The notes: a model not told the origin generated them from the sequence alone. Positions 1 to 9,578 are shown, counted from the first letter of the stretch. The stretch is 64,000 bases of DNA from JAMQPK01 sp963761975 (GCA_963761975.1 CAVXIR010000004.1:1364001-1428000), one strand, 5' to 3'. Program-made: numbers and translations.

Positions 1-452
1 GGTACGCCGATGGCGTGCTGCACCGAGAGCGCGTTGACCAGGGTGATGTTTGCGCCGTTGAACTGATCGAGCGGAAATGCGTAGTCTTCGTATTGTTCCG
101 AGTCGAGATAGGTCTGCAATTGATAGCGCAGCAGGTCGGCCGAGAGGCGTTCGGAGTCGTTCAACCGCACGCGATCGAAACGTGTCAGTTCGGCGAGGCC
201 GCGTCTGATGTATTCACGCCGCTCGCGTTCGGCGGCGTCGGTGTACGACGTCATCTGCTGTTCCAGACGATCCCGTTCCTCGCCGCTGAAGTAGCGCGTC
301 GACACAGCGAGGTTCGGGTTCAGTCTCACCCACCCGTCGCTGAACTCGCGGAAAAAGTCGTCGATCGATCGCTGTTGAGCGGAAGTGGCCGCAACGGTAA
401 GAACCAAGAATGCGAATCGAAGCAGCGATAGTGGCATGCGATGCGCCCTCAT
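1..452 (-). CDS. Secreted DUF885 family protein (N-terminal part, runs off window start)
   Basis: The reverse strand is open from an ATG at 452 to the window edge, so only about 150 N-terminal residues are visible. It begins with a short basic stretch (MRAHR), a hydrophobic signal-peptide core and an A-x-A-type end (TSAQQ). The mature start (SIDDFFREF, then LNPNLAVSTRYF) is typical of DUF885 proteins, which are predicted periplasmic or secreted M32-like metallopeptidases; the catalytic part lies outside the window. A second in-frame ATG at 437 is possible, but 452 gives a better n-region and sits behind AGGGG. A -10-like box at 486-491 points into the gene. Family assignment is from the N-terminal pattern only. 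Confidence 0.7.
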   Translation of the reverse strand, partial: MRAHRMPLSLLRFAFLVLTVAATSAQQRSIDDFFREFSDGWVRLNPNLAVSTRYFSGEERDRLEQQMTSYTDAAERERREYIRRGLAELTRFDRVRLNDSERLSADLLRYQLQTYLDSEQYEDYAFPLDQFNGANITLVNALSVQHAIGV

Positions 453-485
453 CCAAACCCCTGGGCATCTTGGTAGGGTTCGAGG

Positions 486-491
486 ATTATA
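486..491 (-). promoter_or_regulatory. -10 box (TATAAT, reverse strand) for the DUF885 gene
   Basis: ATTATA on the + strand is a perfect reverse-strand TATAAT preceded by G. It lies 33 nt before the ATG at 452, which leaves room for a leader of about 27 nt carrying an AGGGG ribosome-binding site. Confidence 0.45.
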
Positions 492-546
492 CAGGCGCCG
501 TTTAAGGTCGCTGGTCTATAGTTCGAAGGCAGGAGGTTCGACATTC

Positions 547-1740
547 ATGCCCCGCGCTCTTCTGCTCTCAGTCACCGCGATTCTGCTGGGTGCGGCTGTC
601 GTGGCGCAACAGAGTCGCGGCGGTCAGGGTCGTGGACGCGGAGCGACGATGAAGCCCGGAGAAGAGTGCCCTCAGGGCACCACACTCGTGCGCGTCGGCG
701 CGTGTCAGGCGCCGGAGTTTCCGCCGCCATCGATCGTCGATTACCGGCCGGCTTCGTCCCTGGTGGTGGAGCAGCATCCCGTTCCTCGGGCGAAGTTTCC
801 CGTCGTCGACATCCACAGCCACACCGGCCCGTCGGCCGCAACACTCGCGTCCCTGATCGCACAGATGGACGCGCTGAATATCCGTGTCTTGAACAATCTG
901 AGCGGTGGATTCGGAGACGCGGTCAAGCAGAAAGTCGACTACATCAGGAGCACGCCGTACGCGAGCCGGTTCACGGTGTTTGCCAACGGGCTGAACCGGT
1001 TTCTCGACGTCTCACCCGGTTACGGGCGGAAGGCCGCGGCGCAGCTCGAATCCGACGTGAAGAACGGGGCCATCGGCTTCAAAATTTTCAAAGAGACCGG
1101 CATGGACACCAAGAAGGCGGATGGCACCCGGCTGAAGATCAACGATCCGGAGCTTTCGCCGATCTGGGATGCGGCGGCGCTGCTGAACATTCCGGTCATC
1201 ATCCATACGGCGGAACCTTCGGAGTTCTTCAAGCCGCTCGACATGCACAACGAGCGATGGCTCGAGCTCGCCCTGTTCGCCAATCGACGGCGGTACCTGG
1301 TGCCCGTCTCGTTCGAGGAGCTCGCCACGGAACGCGACGACCTGTTCAAGAAGCACCCGAAGACGCGCTTCATCTCGGCGCACTTCGGCTGGCACGCGAA
1401 CGATCTGAACCGCGCCGCCAGGCTGCTCGACGCCAACCCGAACGTGGTCATCGAGCTGGCCGCAATCCTGTACGACCTTGGACGGCAGCCGCGCGGCGCG
1501 CATGATTTTTTCGTGAAGTATCAGGATCGGATCCTGTTCGGCAAGGACACCTACGAGCCCACGGAATTCCCGTACTACTGGCGCGTGCTCGAGACCAGAG
1601 ACGAGTACTTCGACTACTATCGCAACTACCACGCCTTCTGGAAGCTGTATGGCATGGGCCTGTCCGACGCGGTGCTCCGGAAGGTGTACCACCAGAACGC
1701 GCTTCGTATCACGCCCGGCCTGCCGCGAATTGGTGAGTAG
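547..1740 (+). CDS. Secreted amidohydrolase (Amidohydrolase_2 type, TIM-barrel metal-dependent hydrolase)
   Basis: A 397-residue protein starting at ATG 547, chosen because AGGAGG lies at 531-536 and a signal peptide (LLLSVTAILLGAAVVAQQ) follows at once; a TATAGT box at 517-522 could be the -10. Metal-site motifs of the amidohydrolase superfamily are visible: HSH near residue 90 in VVDIHSH, a His in PVIIHTAEP, a His in FISAHFGWH, and the late Asp in ILFGKDTYEP. The substrate is unknown; relatives include decarboxylase-like and lactonase-like enzymes. It is convergent with the next gene, with a hairpin between them. The exported location fits the many secreted hydrolases in this window. Confidence 0.85.
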   Translation: MPRALLLSVTAILLGAAVVAQQSRGGQGRGRGATMKPGEECPQGTTLVRVGACQAPEFPPPSIVDYRPASSLVVEQHPVPRAKFPVVDIHSHTGPSAATLASLIAQMDALNIRVLNNLSGGFGDAVKQKVDYIRSTPYASRFTVFANGLNRFLDVSPGYGRKAAAQLESDVKNGAIGFKIFKETGMDTKKADGTRLKINDPELSPIWDAAALLNIPVIIHTAEPSEFFKPLDMHNERWLELALFANRRRYLVPVSFEELATERDDLFKKHPKTRFISAHFGWHANDLNRAARLLDANPNVVIELAAILYDLGRQPRGAHDFFVKYQDRILFGKDTYEPTEFPYYWRVLETRDEYFDYYRNYHAFWKLYGMGLSDAVLRKVYHQNALRITPGLPRIGE

Positions 1741-1785
1741 CCACGTGCCCCAGGCGCGCCCTCGGCGGCTGCGCCCGGGACGTGG
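1741..1785. terminator. Hairpin between convergent genes
   Basis: CCACGTGCCC (1741-1750) can pair with GGGACGTGG (1777-1785), with one bulged G. It begins right after the stop of the amidohydrolase gene and lies 13 nt from the stop of the convergent SnoaL-like gene. No U-run follows, so it may act only as a 3'-end-stabilising stem. Confidence 0.35.
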
Positions 1786-1797
1786 CCTCATGCTGGC

Positions 1798-2232
1798 TTA
1801 CCTCGCCGCGGCTCCCACTGACTCAGCCTGGCCAAGTTGCGCCATCATCGAAAGCTGGTCGTAGTAGATCGTTCCCGAAACGATCTGCCCTTGCTGGTCA
1901 AATCTCAGGACCTCGCAGAAGCGGAGGTTCAGCTGCTTTCCACTCGCTGGCAACACTCCGAGCGGACCGTCGTTCACGCCGCGCCCGACGAACTCGGTGA
2001 CAACGACATCATTCGCATCGGTGATCTGGAGATCGGCACACTCGGCATTCGAGAACGCGTTCACCCATCCCTGCAGGAACTCCTTAACCCCGCTGCGTCC
2101 CTTGAACGTCGCGCCGGTCGCGCGATCGTCCCAAACGACGGCTTCAGAACAGACATTTGCGGTCGCATCGAAGTCGCGACTGTTGAACCATTCGTACACT
2201 TTCCTGGCGGTCTCCGCGTTTCTGGATGCCAT
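1798..2232 (-). CDS. SnoaL-like / NTF2-fold protein
   Basis: A 144-residue cytoplasmic protein of the SnoaL-like NTF2 superfamily, which includes polyketide cyclases, ester cyclases and ketosteroid-isomerase-like proteins. The N-terminal helix and the aromatic pattern (ARKVYEWFNSRDF, AVVWDD, GVKEFLQGW, CEVLRFD, YYDQ) match the family, and the length is normal for a single cone-shaped domain. The start is well supported by AGGAGG 5 nt upstream. The reaction cannot be told from sequence; many members are of unknown function. Confidence 0.85.
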   Translation of the reverse strand: MASRNAETARKVYEWFNSRDFDATANVCSEAVVWDDRATGATFKGRSGVKEFLQGWVNAFSNAECADLQITDANDVVVTEFVGRGVNDGPLGVLPASGKQLNLRFCEVLRFDQQGQIVSGTIYYDQLSMMAQLGQAESVGAAAR

Positions 2233-2307
2233 GCGTCCTCCTAGACGATTGTGGTCGAGACACTGTAAGGGGGCCCTTGCCGAGAAATACGGCCTGGGGA
2301 GTCGCGG

Positions 2308-2313
2308 ATTATA
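2308..2313 (-). promoter_or_regulatory. -10 box (TATAAT, reverse strand) for the SnoaL-like gene
   Basis: ATTATA on the + strand gives TATAAT on the reverse strand, 75 nt before the start at 2232. The implied leader of roughly 69 nt carries the strong AGGAGG site. Confidence 0.35.
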
Positions 2314-2356
2314 TGATCTGGCTGCCGAGATACAAGGTAAATCGACGACCAGCGCG

Positions 2357-3667
2357 TTACGGACGCTTGTAGATGACGCCGTTCTTCATCACGAAGCTCA
2401 CCCGAATCATCGCCGTGATGTCTTTCGTCGGATCGCCAGGAACAGCGACAACGTCAGACAGCTTCCCCGTTTCGATCGTGCCCAGCCGGCTCTCCTGCCC
2501 CAGCAGCGTCGCCGCGTCGAGCGTGGCCGATCGAATCGCCGCCAGCGCGGGCATACCCGCCTGCACCATGTAGCCGAACTCGCGGCAGTTATCGCCGTGG
2601 GCAGACACGCCCGAATCGGTGCCGAACGCAATCTTGACTCCGGCCTTGTGCGCACGAGCGAAGGTTTCCTGGATCAGCGGTCCGATTTCCGCCGCCTTCT
2701 TTCGCACGATCTCCGGAAAGAAGCCGGGAATGCGCGACTTCTCTTCGACCCACTTGCCCGCGATGATCGTCGGCACGTAATACGTCCCGCGCTGCTTCAT
2801 CAGCGTCATGGCCTCGTCATCCATGTAGGTGCCGTGTTCGATCGACGCCACGCCCGCACGAATCGCCCGCTTCATGCCTTCGACGCCGTGCGCGTGCGCG
2901 GCAACCTTGAAGCCGTAGTCCTTGGAAAGATCCACAATGGCTCGGATCTCGTCTTCGGTGAACTGCGCGTTCTGCCCGCTCGAGGCGACGCTGAGCACGC
3001 CGCCAGTTGCGGTGATTTTGATGGCGTCGGCGCCGTCTTTGTACCGCTGCCGGACGGCCCGGCGCGCTTCGTCGACGTTGTTGACGACCCCTTCTTCCGG
3101 TGACGGGTGTTTCATGAGATCGTCCCGCATGCCGTTGGTCGGATCGGCGTGCCCGCCGGTTGTCGCGATGCTGCGGCCAGACGTGAAGACGCGTGGACCT
3201 CTGATCTGTCCCGCGTTGATCGCATTGCGAAGCGCGATGTTCACCTGACCTCCGAGATCGCGGACGGTCGTAAACCCCGCCAGCAGTGTTTTCTCGGCGA
3301 AGCCGACACTCCGGTAGGCGTCATCAGCGGCATTCAAGGTGAAGCGCTCGACCTGCGAGTGCTCGGTGTACTCGTGCGTGAGGTGCACGTGCATGTCGAT
3401 CAATCCCGGCATGCACGTGTGCGCGCGGAGATCGACGACGGTGTCGCCGGCGCCGCCGGAAGTCAGACCTTGCTCGACGCGAGCGATCGTCCCTGCGTCA
3501 ACGACGATCGTCATGTTGGTGAGCACGCTGCCTGCCCGCACGTCGACGAGGCGTCCGCACTGCAGAAGTGTTGCCGCACTCGACGGCGCTGGCACCATCG
3601 CAACCAGCAACAGAGCGGCGAATAAAAACTGACAACTGAGAACTGTAGACTGACGACGTGAATTCAT
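2357..3667 (-). CDS. Secreted imidazolonepropionase-like amidohydrolase (M38-type)
   Basis: A 436-residue protein with a signal peptide (FLFAALLLVAMVPAPSSA) followed by an amidohydrolase fold. Visible metal-site motifs are HVH in MPGLIDMHVH, a Lys in GADAIKITATGG, His residues in VAAHAHG and SIEHGTYMD, and the Asp in IAFGTDSG. This set is typical of the Xaa-Pro dipeptidase/imidazolonepropionase-like group, which hydrolyses cyclic amides or dipeptides. The start at 3667 is preferred because a perfect reverse-strand TATAAT ends 9 nt upstream with no Shine-Dalgarno, which suggests a leaderless message. A heptanucleotide repeat (3626-3653) lies inside the signal-peptide codons. Confidence 0.88.
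   Translation of the reverse strand: MNSRRQSTVLSCQFLFAALLLVAMVPAPSSAATLLQCGRLVDVRAGSVLTNMTIVVDAGTIARVEQGLTSGGAGDTVVDLRAHTCMPGLIDMHVHLTHEYTEHSQVERFTLNAADDAYRSVGFAEKTLLAGFTTVRDLGGQVNIALRNAINAGQIRGPRVFTSGRSIATTGGHADPTNGMRDDLMKHPSPEEGVVNNVDEARRAVRQRYKDGADAIKITATGGVLSVASSGQNAQFTEDEIRAIVDLSKDYGFKVAAHAHGVEGMKRAIRAGVASIEHGTYMDDEAMTLMKQRGTYYVPTIIAGKWVEEKSRIPGFFPEIVRKKAAEIGPLIQETFARAHKAGVKIAFGTDSGVSAHGDNCREFGYMVQAGMPALAAIRSATLDAATLLGQESRLGTIETGKLSDVVAVPGDPTKDITAMIRVSFVMKNGVIYKRP
3626..3653. repeat. Heptanucleotide tandem array, about 4 units (NNACTGA)
   Basis: Consecutive 7-mers AAACTGA, CAACTGA, GAACTGT and AGACTGA, ending in a decayed CGACGTG. The array lies within the signal-peptide coding region of the reverse-strand amidohydrolase. 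Its period matches the three six-unit arrays at 9.6, 13.5 and 15.0 kb. Confidence 0.6.
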
Positions 3668-3676
3668 GAGTGCCGG

Positions 3677-3682
3677 ATTATA
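3677..3682 (-). promoter_or_regulatory. -10 box (TATAAT) for a probable leaderless amidohydrolase mRNA
   Basis: ATTATAC on the + strand reads GTATAAT on the reverse strand. Nine nucleotides separate it from the ATG at 3667, so transcription would begin within a few bases of the start codon. No ribosome-binding site is seen. Confidence 0.6.
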
Positions 3683-3695
3683 CGTCTGCGCGTTG

Positions 3696-3701
3696 TAAGA
3701 T
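3696..3701 (+). promoter_or_regulatory. -10-like box (TAAGAT) for the divergent beta-barrel gene
   Basis: TAAGAT lies 11 nt before the ATG at 3713, and there is no Shine-Dalgarno in between. With the box at 3677-3682 it forms a compact divergent promoter pair. Confidence 0.4.
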
Positions 3702-3712
3702 CGCGGGACAAC

Positions 3713-4441
3713 ATGACGTCGACCCCGTTCAGCATCTGCGCTGCGCTGCTCATCTTCGTCAGCGTGGTTCCTGCTCGAGCTCAAGCGCCTCCGCAAACTC
3801 CACCGCCCGCGCCGGTGCCTGACGCGGCCGCCCCTGTGACAGGCGCGCCGAGGCTCTCGATCGAATACGGCGTGCGATTCGGGCCGTCGTTCACGTCGCT
3901 GACGAGCATCGAGACGTTCGATCCCACGGATGTCCGTGTCGCCGCCGAGCCGACGATGAACTTCGGTGGATTTCTGACGATCAACCTGCCTGGGCCGGTG
4001 TCGTTTCAGCCCGAAGTGCTGTTTGCCGCAAAAGGACACCGGATTCGCGACAGGAACGCGCCGCCCATCAACACCGCCTCCGGAGCGCAGGAGGCACCCG
4101 CCGATCGGGTGATTCTGGTTCGCTACCTGGAAGTGCCAATCCTGCTCCACGTGGCGAAGCAGACGCATGAGCGAACGTCGCTGTACTTGATAGGCGGGCC
4201 GGCGTTCGGCTTCCGTCGCAATGCGGTGATTCGCGAAGTGGCCGACCCGGGACGGGTCACCGACATCGCCGACGAAATCAACCGGCAGAATCTTCTCTTC
4301 ATTGTGGGCGGCGGCCTGCAGCACAAACGCTGGCTGGTCGACGCCCGCCTCACTCGCGGCGTGCGGAATGTCGCCGTCGATCCTCAGCCGGCAGAAGTGA
4401 AGACAAACGCGTTCTCAGTGCTGATGGGCGTTCGGCTGTAG
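3713..4441 (+). CDS. Small outer-membrane beta-barrel (porin-like) protein
   Basis: A 242-residue protein with a signal peptide (FSICAALLIFVSVVPARAQA), then a Pro/Ala-rich linker (about residues 23-45) and alternating polar/hydrophobic strands from SIEYGVRFG to the end. The strand pattern with PEVLFAAKGH, RYLEVPILLHV and a C-terminal FSVLMGVRL resembles OMP_b-brl_2-type eight-stranded barrels. Location is therefore probably the outer membrane; the function is unknown. The start at 3713 has no ribosome-binding site and follows a -10-like box closely. Confidence 0.72.
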   Translation: MTSTPFSICAALLIFVSVVPARAQAPPQTPPPAPVPDAAAPVTGAPRLSIEYGVRFGPSFTSLTSIETFDPTDVRVAAEPTMNFGGFLTINLPGPVSFQPEVLFAAKGHRIRDRNAPPINTASGAQEAPADRVILVRYLEVPILLHVAKQTHERTSLYLIGGPAFGFRRNAVIREVADPGRVTDIADEINRQNLLFIVGGGLQHKRWLVDARLTRGVRNVAVDPQPAEVKTNAFSVLMGVRL

Positions 4442-4494
4442 AAACCTGCCGTCGGCGCGCCACATCGGCTGCACGCCTCCTGCCCATCTCATCT

Positions 4495-4543
4495 AGATGC
4501 TTGACAGAAGTGACGAGGACTCGTACGCTCGTGTCAAGCATCT
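4495..4543 (+). promoter_or_regulatory. padR promoter inside a 12-bp inverted repeat (probable PadR operator)
   Basis: AGATGCTTGACA (4495-4506) and TGTCAAGCATCT (4532-4543) are a perfect inverted repeat. The left arm contains a consensus -35 (TTGACA, 4501-4506); 17 nt later lies TACGCT (4524-4529) as -10; the right arm ends exactly at the ATG at 4544. The same -35/spacer length/-10 combination is found before the second padR gene near 57.7 kb. Autorepression by PadR is inferred from this geometry. Confidence 0.7.
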
Positions 4544-4876
4544 ATGGGAGAGACACGAGGCGAGCTTATCCAAGGGACGTTGCCCCTGCTGATTCTGCGA
4601 ACGCTCTCGACTGGTCCGAACCATGGCTTCGGCATCGCGAAACGTATCGGACAGATCTCGAAAGCGGTCTTGAAGGTCGAGCAAGGGTCGCTATACCCCG
4701 CGCTCCATCGAATGGAGCTCGACGACCTCATCGAAGCCTATTGGGACACAACGGAGAACAACCGACGCGCCAAGTACTACCGCCTGACAAGAAAGGGGCA
4801 ACGAGCGCTCGCGAGCGAGACATCACGGTGGGAGTCGATCGCACAAGCGATCGCGACCGTCCTCAGGGAAGCGTGA
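4544..4876 (+). CDS. PadR family transcriptional regulator
   Basis: A 110-residue PadR-type winged-helix repressor. The N-terminal GELIQGTLPLLILRTL, GFGIAKRI, EQGSLYPALHRME and RRAKYYRLTRKG motifs are the family signature, and the short length means a single DNA-binding domain with a C-terminal dimerisation helix. Its stop is 1 nt before the start of the ADOP permease, so the two are an operon. The promoter is embedded in an inverted repeat that probably is its own operator. The inducing signal is unknown. Confidence 0.92.
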   Translation: MGETRGELIQGTLPLLILRTLSTGPNHGFGIAKRIGQISKAVLKVEQGSLYPALHRMELDDLIEAYWDTTENNRRAKYYRLTRKGQRALASETSRWESIAQAIATVLREA

Positions 4877-4877
4877 C

Positions 4878-7602
4878 ATGACTTGGCTGAAGCAATGCGG
4901 GCGGCGTCTTCGCGGAGTCTTCTCCAGATTCGGCGATCGGGCCGTACGCGAGGAAGTGGACCTGCACCTCGACCTTTTGGCGGAAGAGTTTCGCGACCAG
5001 GGCTTTTCGGAGCTCGAAGCTCGCAGCCGCGCCGAGCGCGCGTTCGGAAATCGGACTCGCACCGTCGAACTCACCCGCGCGGTCACGACGCTGCCGTGGC
5101 TTGAGAACCTCCTGAGCGACGTCGTCTATGGCGCGCGGCAGCTCCGTCGGAGCCGCGCGGTCACCATCCTCGCGGTCGCGTCGCTGGCCGTCGGCATAGG
5201 CGCCAACACCGCAGTCTTTTCGATCGTCGATGCACTCGTGCTCCGCTCACTGCCCGTACCTGCCCCGGACAGGCTCGCCGCGCTCTCGCTCGGCGACCAC
5301 GAAACGACACGCGTCGCCGGTTCGCGCTGGAGCTACGCATTCTGGAGAGCGTTCGCGCAGTATCACGCACAGTTCGACGGTGTCATGGCGTGGTCGCCGG
5401 TGCGGGTCTCCGCCTCTCGCGATGACACCGTGCAACCCCTCGACGGCGTCTTCGTCAACGGAGGTTTCTTCGCGGCATTGCGACTGCCTGTCAGCCTGGG
5501 ACGCCCCCTCGAGCAGACTGATGACCGTGACGGAGCGCCGCCGGTCGTTGTCATCACCCACGGCTATTGGCGACGGCAGTTTGGCGGTGTTGCTGACGTC
5601 CTTGGACGCACGATTCTCGTCCACGAGACTCCGTTTGCCGTGGTCGGCGTCACGCCACCGGGCTTTGACGGGCTCGAAATCGGACAAGCGGCCGATCTCA
5701 TCCTCCCGCTCTCGGCCGAAGCGCTAGTCCGTGGCGCACAGTCCAATCTCCGACCACCGTTCGATGGGATGAACATGTGGTTGCGGATCGGCGTCAGGCT
5801 GCGGTCCGATCAATCGCTCGAAAGCGGCAGCGCCATCTTGCGCGGACTACAGCCGCAGTTGCGCGAGGCCTCACTCCCGGCAGGATTCCCGCAACTGCGC
5901 GAGACGCTGCTGCGCGAGCCCATCGGACTCGTCTCCGCAGCGACCGGGCTTTCCCGCGTGCGCCAACTCTATCGGCGACCACTCAATGTGCTGATGGTCG
6001 TGGTCGGAGTCGTGCTGTTGCTCGCGTGCGTCAACGTGGCCAATCTGCTCCTCGCTCAGGCGACCGCGCGGGAACAGGAGCTCGGCGTGCGCTTGGCGCT
6101 CGGTGGTTCGCGATGGCGAGTCGCCCGACAGCTCCTCCTGGAATCAGCGCTGCTCACCTGCGCTGGATTAGCAATCGGCTTGCTCGTGGCCCGCTGGGCG
6201 GCGCAGGCGCTGGTGGCGCAGCTTTCGACGCCGAACTCTCCAGTGACGCTGGCGCTCTCACTCGACTGGCGCGTGCTCGCCCTCACGTCGATGCTTGGAG
6301 TGATCACGACGCTCGTCTGCGGGACGGCGGCGGCACTGAGAGTCAACACCGTCGCTCCTGGTAGTGCGCTGAGTAATGTCGCGTACGGCACTACAAGCTC
6401 GCGGCGAACTCGAGCTCCGGACGCGTTGTTGGCAACACAGATTGCACTGTCCCTGACTCTGGTCGTCGCAGCCAGCCTGTTCGTCGAGACGTTTGTGCGC
6501 TTGACGTCGGTACCCCTGGGATTCGATCGAGATGCCGTGCTGCTGGCGACGGCGCAGGCAAACGTCCCTCCCGAGCAACGAGGGGCACTCTATGAGCGTC
6601 TCGCGGAGATTGTGCGTACAGTTGCCGGGCGTCGCCCAGTCGGCGGCATCGACGATGACGCCCGTGAGTTTTTCAAACGCGCCGATCGTCGTGACACCCG
6701 CGAGGGCGGCGGGGACGCCGGCGGCTTCGGCTGGCGAAGCCAGGTCGCTTTTCGTCACACCCGGATGGTTTGCCACCTACGGGCTCGATGTCGTCGCTGG
6801 CCGCGACTTCAACCAGGGCGACACCGCCGCCTCAGCGCCGGTGATGATTGTGAATCGGGCGTTCATTGACCGCTACTTCGCAGGCCGCGTAGGCGTGGGT
6901 GAAATGGTGGAACTCGCGCTCGGCGTCAAGGGAGAGTACGCGCTGCCCAGACGGGACATTGTGGGCGTCGTCGAGAACGCCGTCTACCAATCGTTGCGAG
7001 AGTCGCCGCCGCCGACGGTCTACCTCCCGCTTGCTCAGTACGACTATCCCGTGGCAATGAATGCTTTTATCGTGATCAACGTTCGCGGGAAGACCGTTCC
7101 AGTCGCGGCGTTGGCCAAGGACGTGACGACGGCGATCACCGGGGTGGACCCTAGATTAACCGTCACCACGCGAACGTTGGCGAGCCAGGTGATGGAGTCG
7201 ATTAGGCAGGAGCGAATACTCGCCGAGCTATCCGGCCTGTTCGGCGCGATGGCGGTGTTCCTCGCGGCGGCGGGTCTCTTCGGGATCACAAGTTATTCGG
7301 TAGCCCGGCGACGCCGCGAGATCGCAGTTCGCGTCGCGGTTGGGGCGTCGCGACGCGATGTCATGCGCACCGTCCTGGGACGCATCGTCGCACCGATCGC
7401 GTTCGGCCTCGCGTTCGGGATTTCGCTGTCGATCTGGCTGTCGCACTTGATCTCAGCGCTCTTCTTCGGTGTGTCGCCCGGGGATCCGCTCCTGCTGATG
7501 CTTGCGAGCGCCGCGCTTGTGGGCACCGCGTTGCTTGCGGCGTGGATCCCTGTGAGGCGTGCCCACGATGTCAACTCCGCGATGATCCTGCGTGCGTCGT
7601 AA
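4878..7602 (+). CDS. ADOP family ABC-type permease (MacB/FtsX), one frameshift
   Basis: A large inner-membrane permease of the acidobacterial duplicated orphan type: an N-terminal helical leader (EEVDLHLDLLAEEF), a first membrane helix (AVTILAVASLAVGIGANTAVFS), a periplasmic MacB-like domain, an FtsX block near 6.0 kb (VVVGVVLLLACVNVANLLL), a second periplasmic part and a C-terminal FtsX block ending at 7602. No ABC ATPase gene is near. The frame changes at about 6616-6618: one extra base restores IVRQLPGVAQ, so the first frame ends early at 6869. Because both sides remain conserved, a sequencing indel is likelier than a dead gene. It is co-transcribed with padR. Confidence 0.85.
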
Positions 7603-7788
7603 GCGTTCATTCGAAACCGACGCAAGAAGACGCTCGAGATGGCCGATCGTGAGGAGGCTAGAGCCGCGGGTCTTGTCCCAAGAGATCCCAGCGATTCCCT
7701 CGAGATCGAGAAGGAGCAGTATGGAATTGGCCCTCACTCGCGCGCACGGTGGCGCGGTCCGAGGCCCTGACACCGGAGCGCGTCGAGG

Positions 7789-9570
7789 TCATCGTTGGCG
7801 TGACATTGGGAGCCAACTTGGCGTCCCGTCCTCGAACTGATCGTCCGTGAGCGGCCGCACGTCCGACCCGTCGGGGCGCATGACGTACAAGTCGCCGCTC
7901 GGCTGCGGATTCAATGGGGTCAGCGCCATTTCATCCTTGAAGCCGCCTCGCACGCTGGCGAACACGATCCATTCTCCGTCAGGTGACCACGAGCTGTGCG
8001 CGTCATTTCCCGGCGAGTTCGTCAGTCGCCGCAGGTCCGTGCCGTCGGGCCGGATCGTGTAAATCTCGTAGTCGCCATCCCGATCGCTCGTAAAGGCAAT
8101 GCGATCGCCCTGTGGTGACCAGGAGGGAAAGTTGTCGTGCGCGACGCCGGTGGTCAGCGTCTTCAGGGCGCCGGTCGCCACGTCGGCGATGACGAGCCCG
8201 TTCCGCTCTTTCCCGGCGAGGCGGGAGACGAGTTGTCGTCCATCAGGAGACCAGCTCGGAAAACCATGGTTGGCCGAACCATCGGTGAGGATGCGGACAT
8301 CCTTGCCGTCGACACTCATCACGGCGATGTCCGCGGTCGAGGGACCGAGCAGGCCCTGGAAGAAACGCCCGACACCGCTGGCAATCCGGTCTCCTCGAGG
8401 CGACCAGGCTGGAGCGAGCGCGCTCCGCTCAGGGTCACCGAACAGAATGGAACGTTGCGATCCGTCGGCATTCATCACCAGAATGCTGTTGCGGAGGCGC
8501 CCGAATCTCTCGTCATTCACCACCAGTCGATCGCCGGTCGGCGAATAGGACGGGAAGATGCCGGTGCGCACGAGCCGGAATGACGGCTCGCGACTCGGCC
8601 CCGGGCGAACGGGCGGCCAACGGCTATCGACCTCGCGATGAAACACCATGCGACGGCCGTCCGCGGACCAGGCGGGACTTCGCATGTCTCCGCGCGCTCC
8701 CTTGGTGCCTCCCACGAACTCGACTCCGCCTTCCGGACCACGACTGACATACGCGACGCGATCACCTGCGATCCATCGCGGCGACCATTTCTCTCCGCCG
8801 CCCTCGGTCAGGACCTGTCGGTCGTTCGTCGCGAGGTCGATGCTGACAATCTGTGATGGTCCGCGCTCCGGGCCGAGAATACTGATCTCGGCCTCGTGGT
8901 AGAGGACCCGCTTCCCATCTGCCGACCACGCCGGACCTCCGGCAACTGCATCGCGCCCTGTGACACGTCGCAGTCCTGAACTATCGGTCCGAACAAGGTA
9001 TATGTCGGTTGTTTGCAGAGTAGCGAAAAAGACCTTCAGTTTCTTGGAATCGCGGTCGGACGAGAACGCGATCCACTGACCGTCCGGCGACCAGGACGGA
9101 CGGAAGTCTCCCCCTGGATGGTTCGTCAGATTTCGGAGCGCGCCAGTCGCCAGTTCGAGAATCCAGATGTCCGCCTGACCACTTCGGCTCGAGACGAACG
9201 CCAGCGATCTGCCGTCCGGTGAAAGGACACCTTGATCGTCGAACGCCGGATCGTCGGTCAGCCGCTGAAGACTTCCGCCGTCAATATCAACGCGGTAGAT
9301 ATCCGCCGACCCGTTCCGCGTTGACGTAAAAATCATTGCGCGCCCATCTGGCGAAAACGACGCGTTGTAGTCAAGATCCGTGTGTGCGAGTAAGGGCCTG
9401 GCGTCGCTACCGTCCCCTGAGGCGATGAAGATGTCCGTATTGAGCGGTGCGACGCTCGCGAATGCAACCGTATAGCGCTCGTCCGGTGCAGGCCTCGTAT
9501 TCTGGCCACCCGCAGTTGAGCAGAGCAGAAACAGGAACAGGAGAGACAAGCCGTAAGAGACTCTTCGCAT
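7789..9570 (-). CDS. Secreted TolB-like PD40 beta-propeller protein
   Basis: A 593-residue protein with a signal peptide (LSLLFLFLLCSTAGGQ) and repeated blades with the PD40 motif (FSPDGR, SWSPDG, AWSADGKR and similar, each followed by a short Ala/Val-rich strand and a R-L-T or L-T strand). At least ten such blades are visible, so the mature protein is one or two beta-propellers. TolB and the N-terminal domain of peptidase S9 share this fold, but no catalytic Ser-Asp-His set is seen. It is unbroken, unlike many neighbours. A scaffold or binding role in the periplasm is the safe guess. Its 5' side abuts a heptanucleotide array and the kinase 3' end. Confidence 0.85.
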   Translation of the reverse strand: MRRVSYGLSLLFLFLLCSTAGGQNTRPAPDERYTVAFASVAPLNTDIFIASGDGSDARPLLAHTDLDYNASFSPDGRAMIFTSTRNGSADIYRVDIDGGSLQRLTDDPAFDDQGVLSPDGRSLAFVSSRSGQADIWILELATGALRNLTNHPGGDFRPSWSPDGQWIAFSSDRDSKKLKVFFATLQTTDIYLVRTDSSGLRRVTGRDAVAGGPAWSADGKRVLYHEAEISILGPERGPSQIVSIDLATNDRQVLTEGGGEKWSPRWIAGDRVAYVSRGPEGGVEFVGGTKGARGDMRSPAWSADGRRMVFHREVDSRWPPVRPGPSREPSFRLVRTGIFPSYSPTGDRLVVNDERFGRLRNSILVMNADGSQRSILFGDPERSALAPAWSPRGDRIASGVGRFFQGLLGPSTADIAVMSVDGKDVRILTDGSANHGFPSWSPDGRQLVSRLAGKERNGLVIADVATGALKTLTTGVAHDNFPSWSPQGDRIAFTSDRDGDYEIYTIRPDGTDLRRLTNSPGNDAHSSWSPDGEWIVFASVRGGFKDEMALTPLNPQPSGDLYVMRPDGSDVRPLTDDQFEDGTPSWLPMSRQR

Positions 9571-9578
9571 GACGGTTT

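Noticed and set aside
15..431. Forward-strand open frame at the window start
   Set aside because: It is antisense to the DUF885 gene, which has a signal peptide, ribosome-binding site and -10 box.
6600..6640. Programmed ribosomal frameshift in the ADOP gene
   Set aside because: No slippery sequence or downstream structure is evident, and similar single-base breaks occur in many unrelated genes, which points to indel error.
7729..7840. TTGGCCCTCAC resembling the kinase start context
   Set aside because: The downstream frame gives no kinase motif and ends after some 36 codons; no -10 box is placed as in the real kinases.
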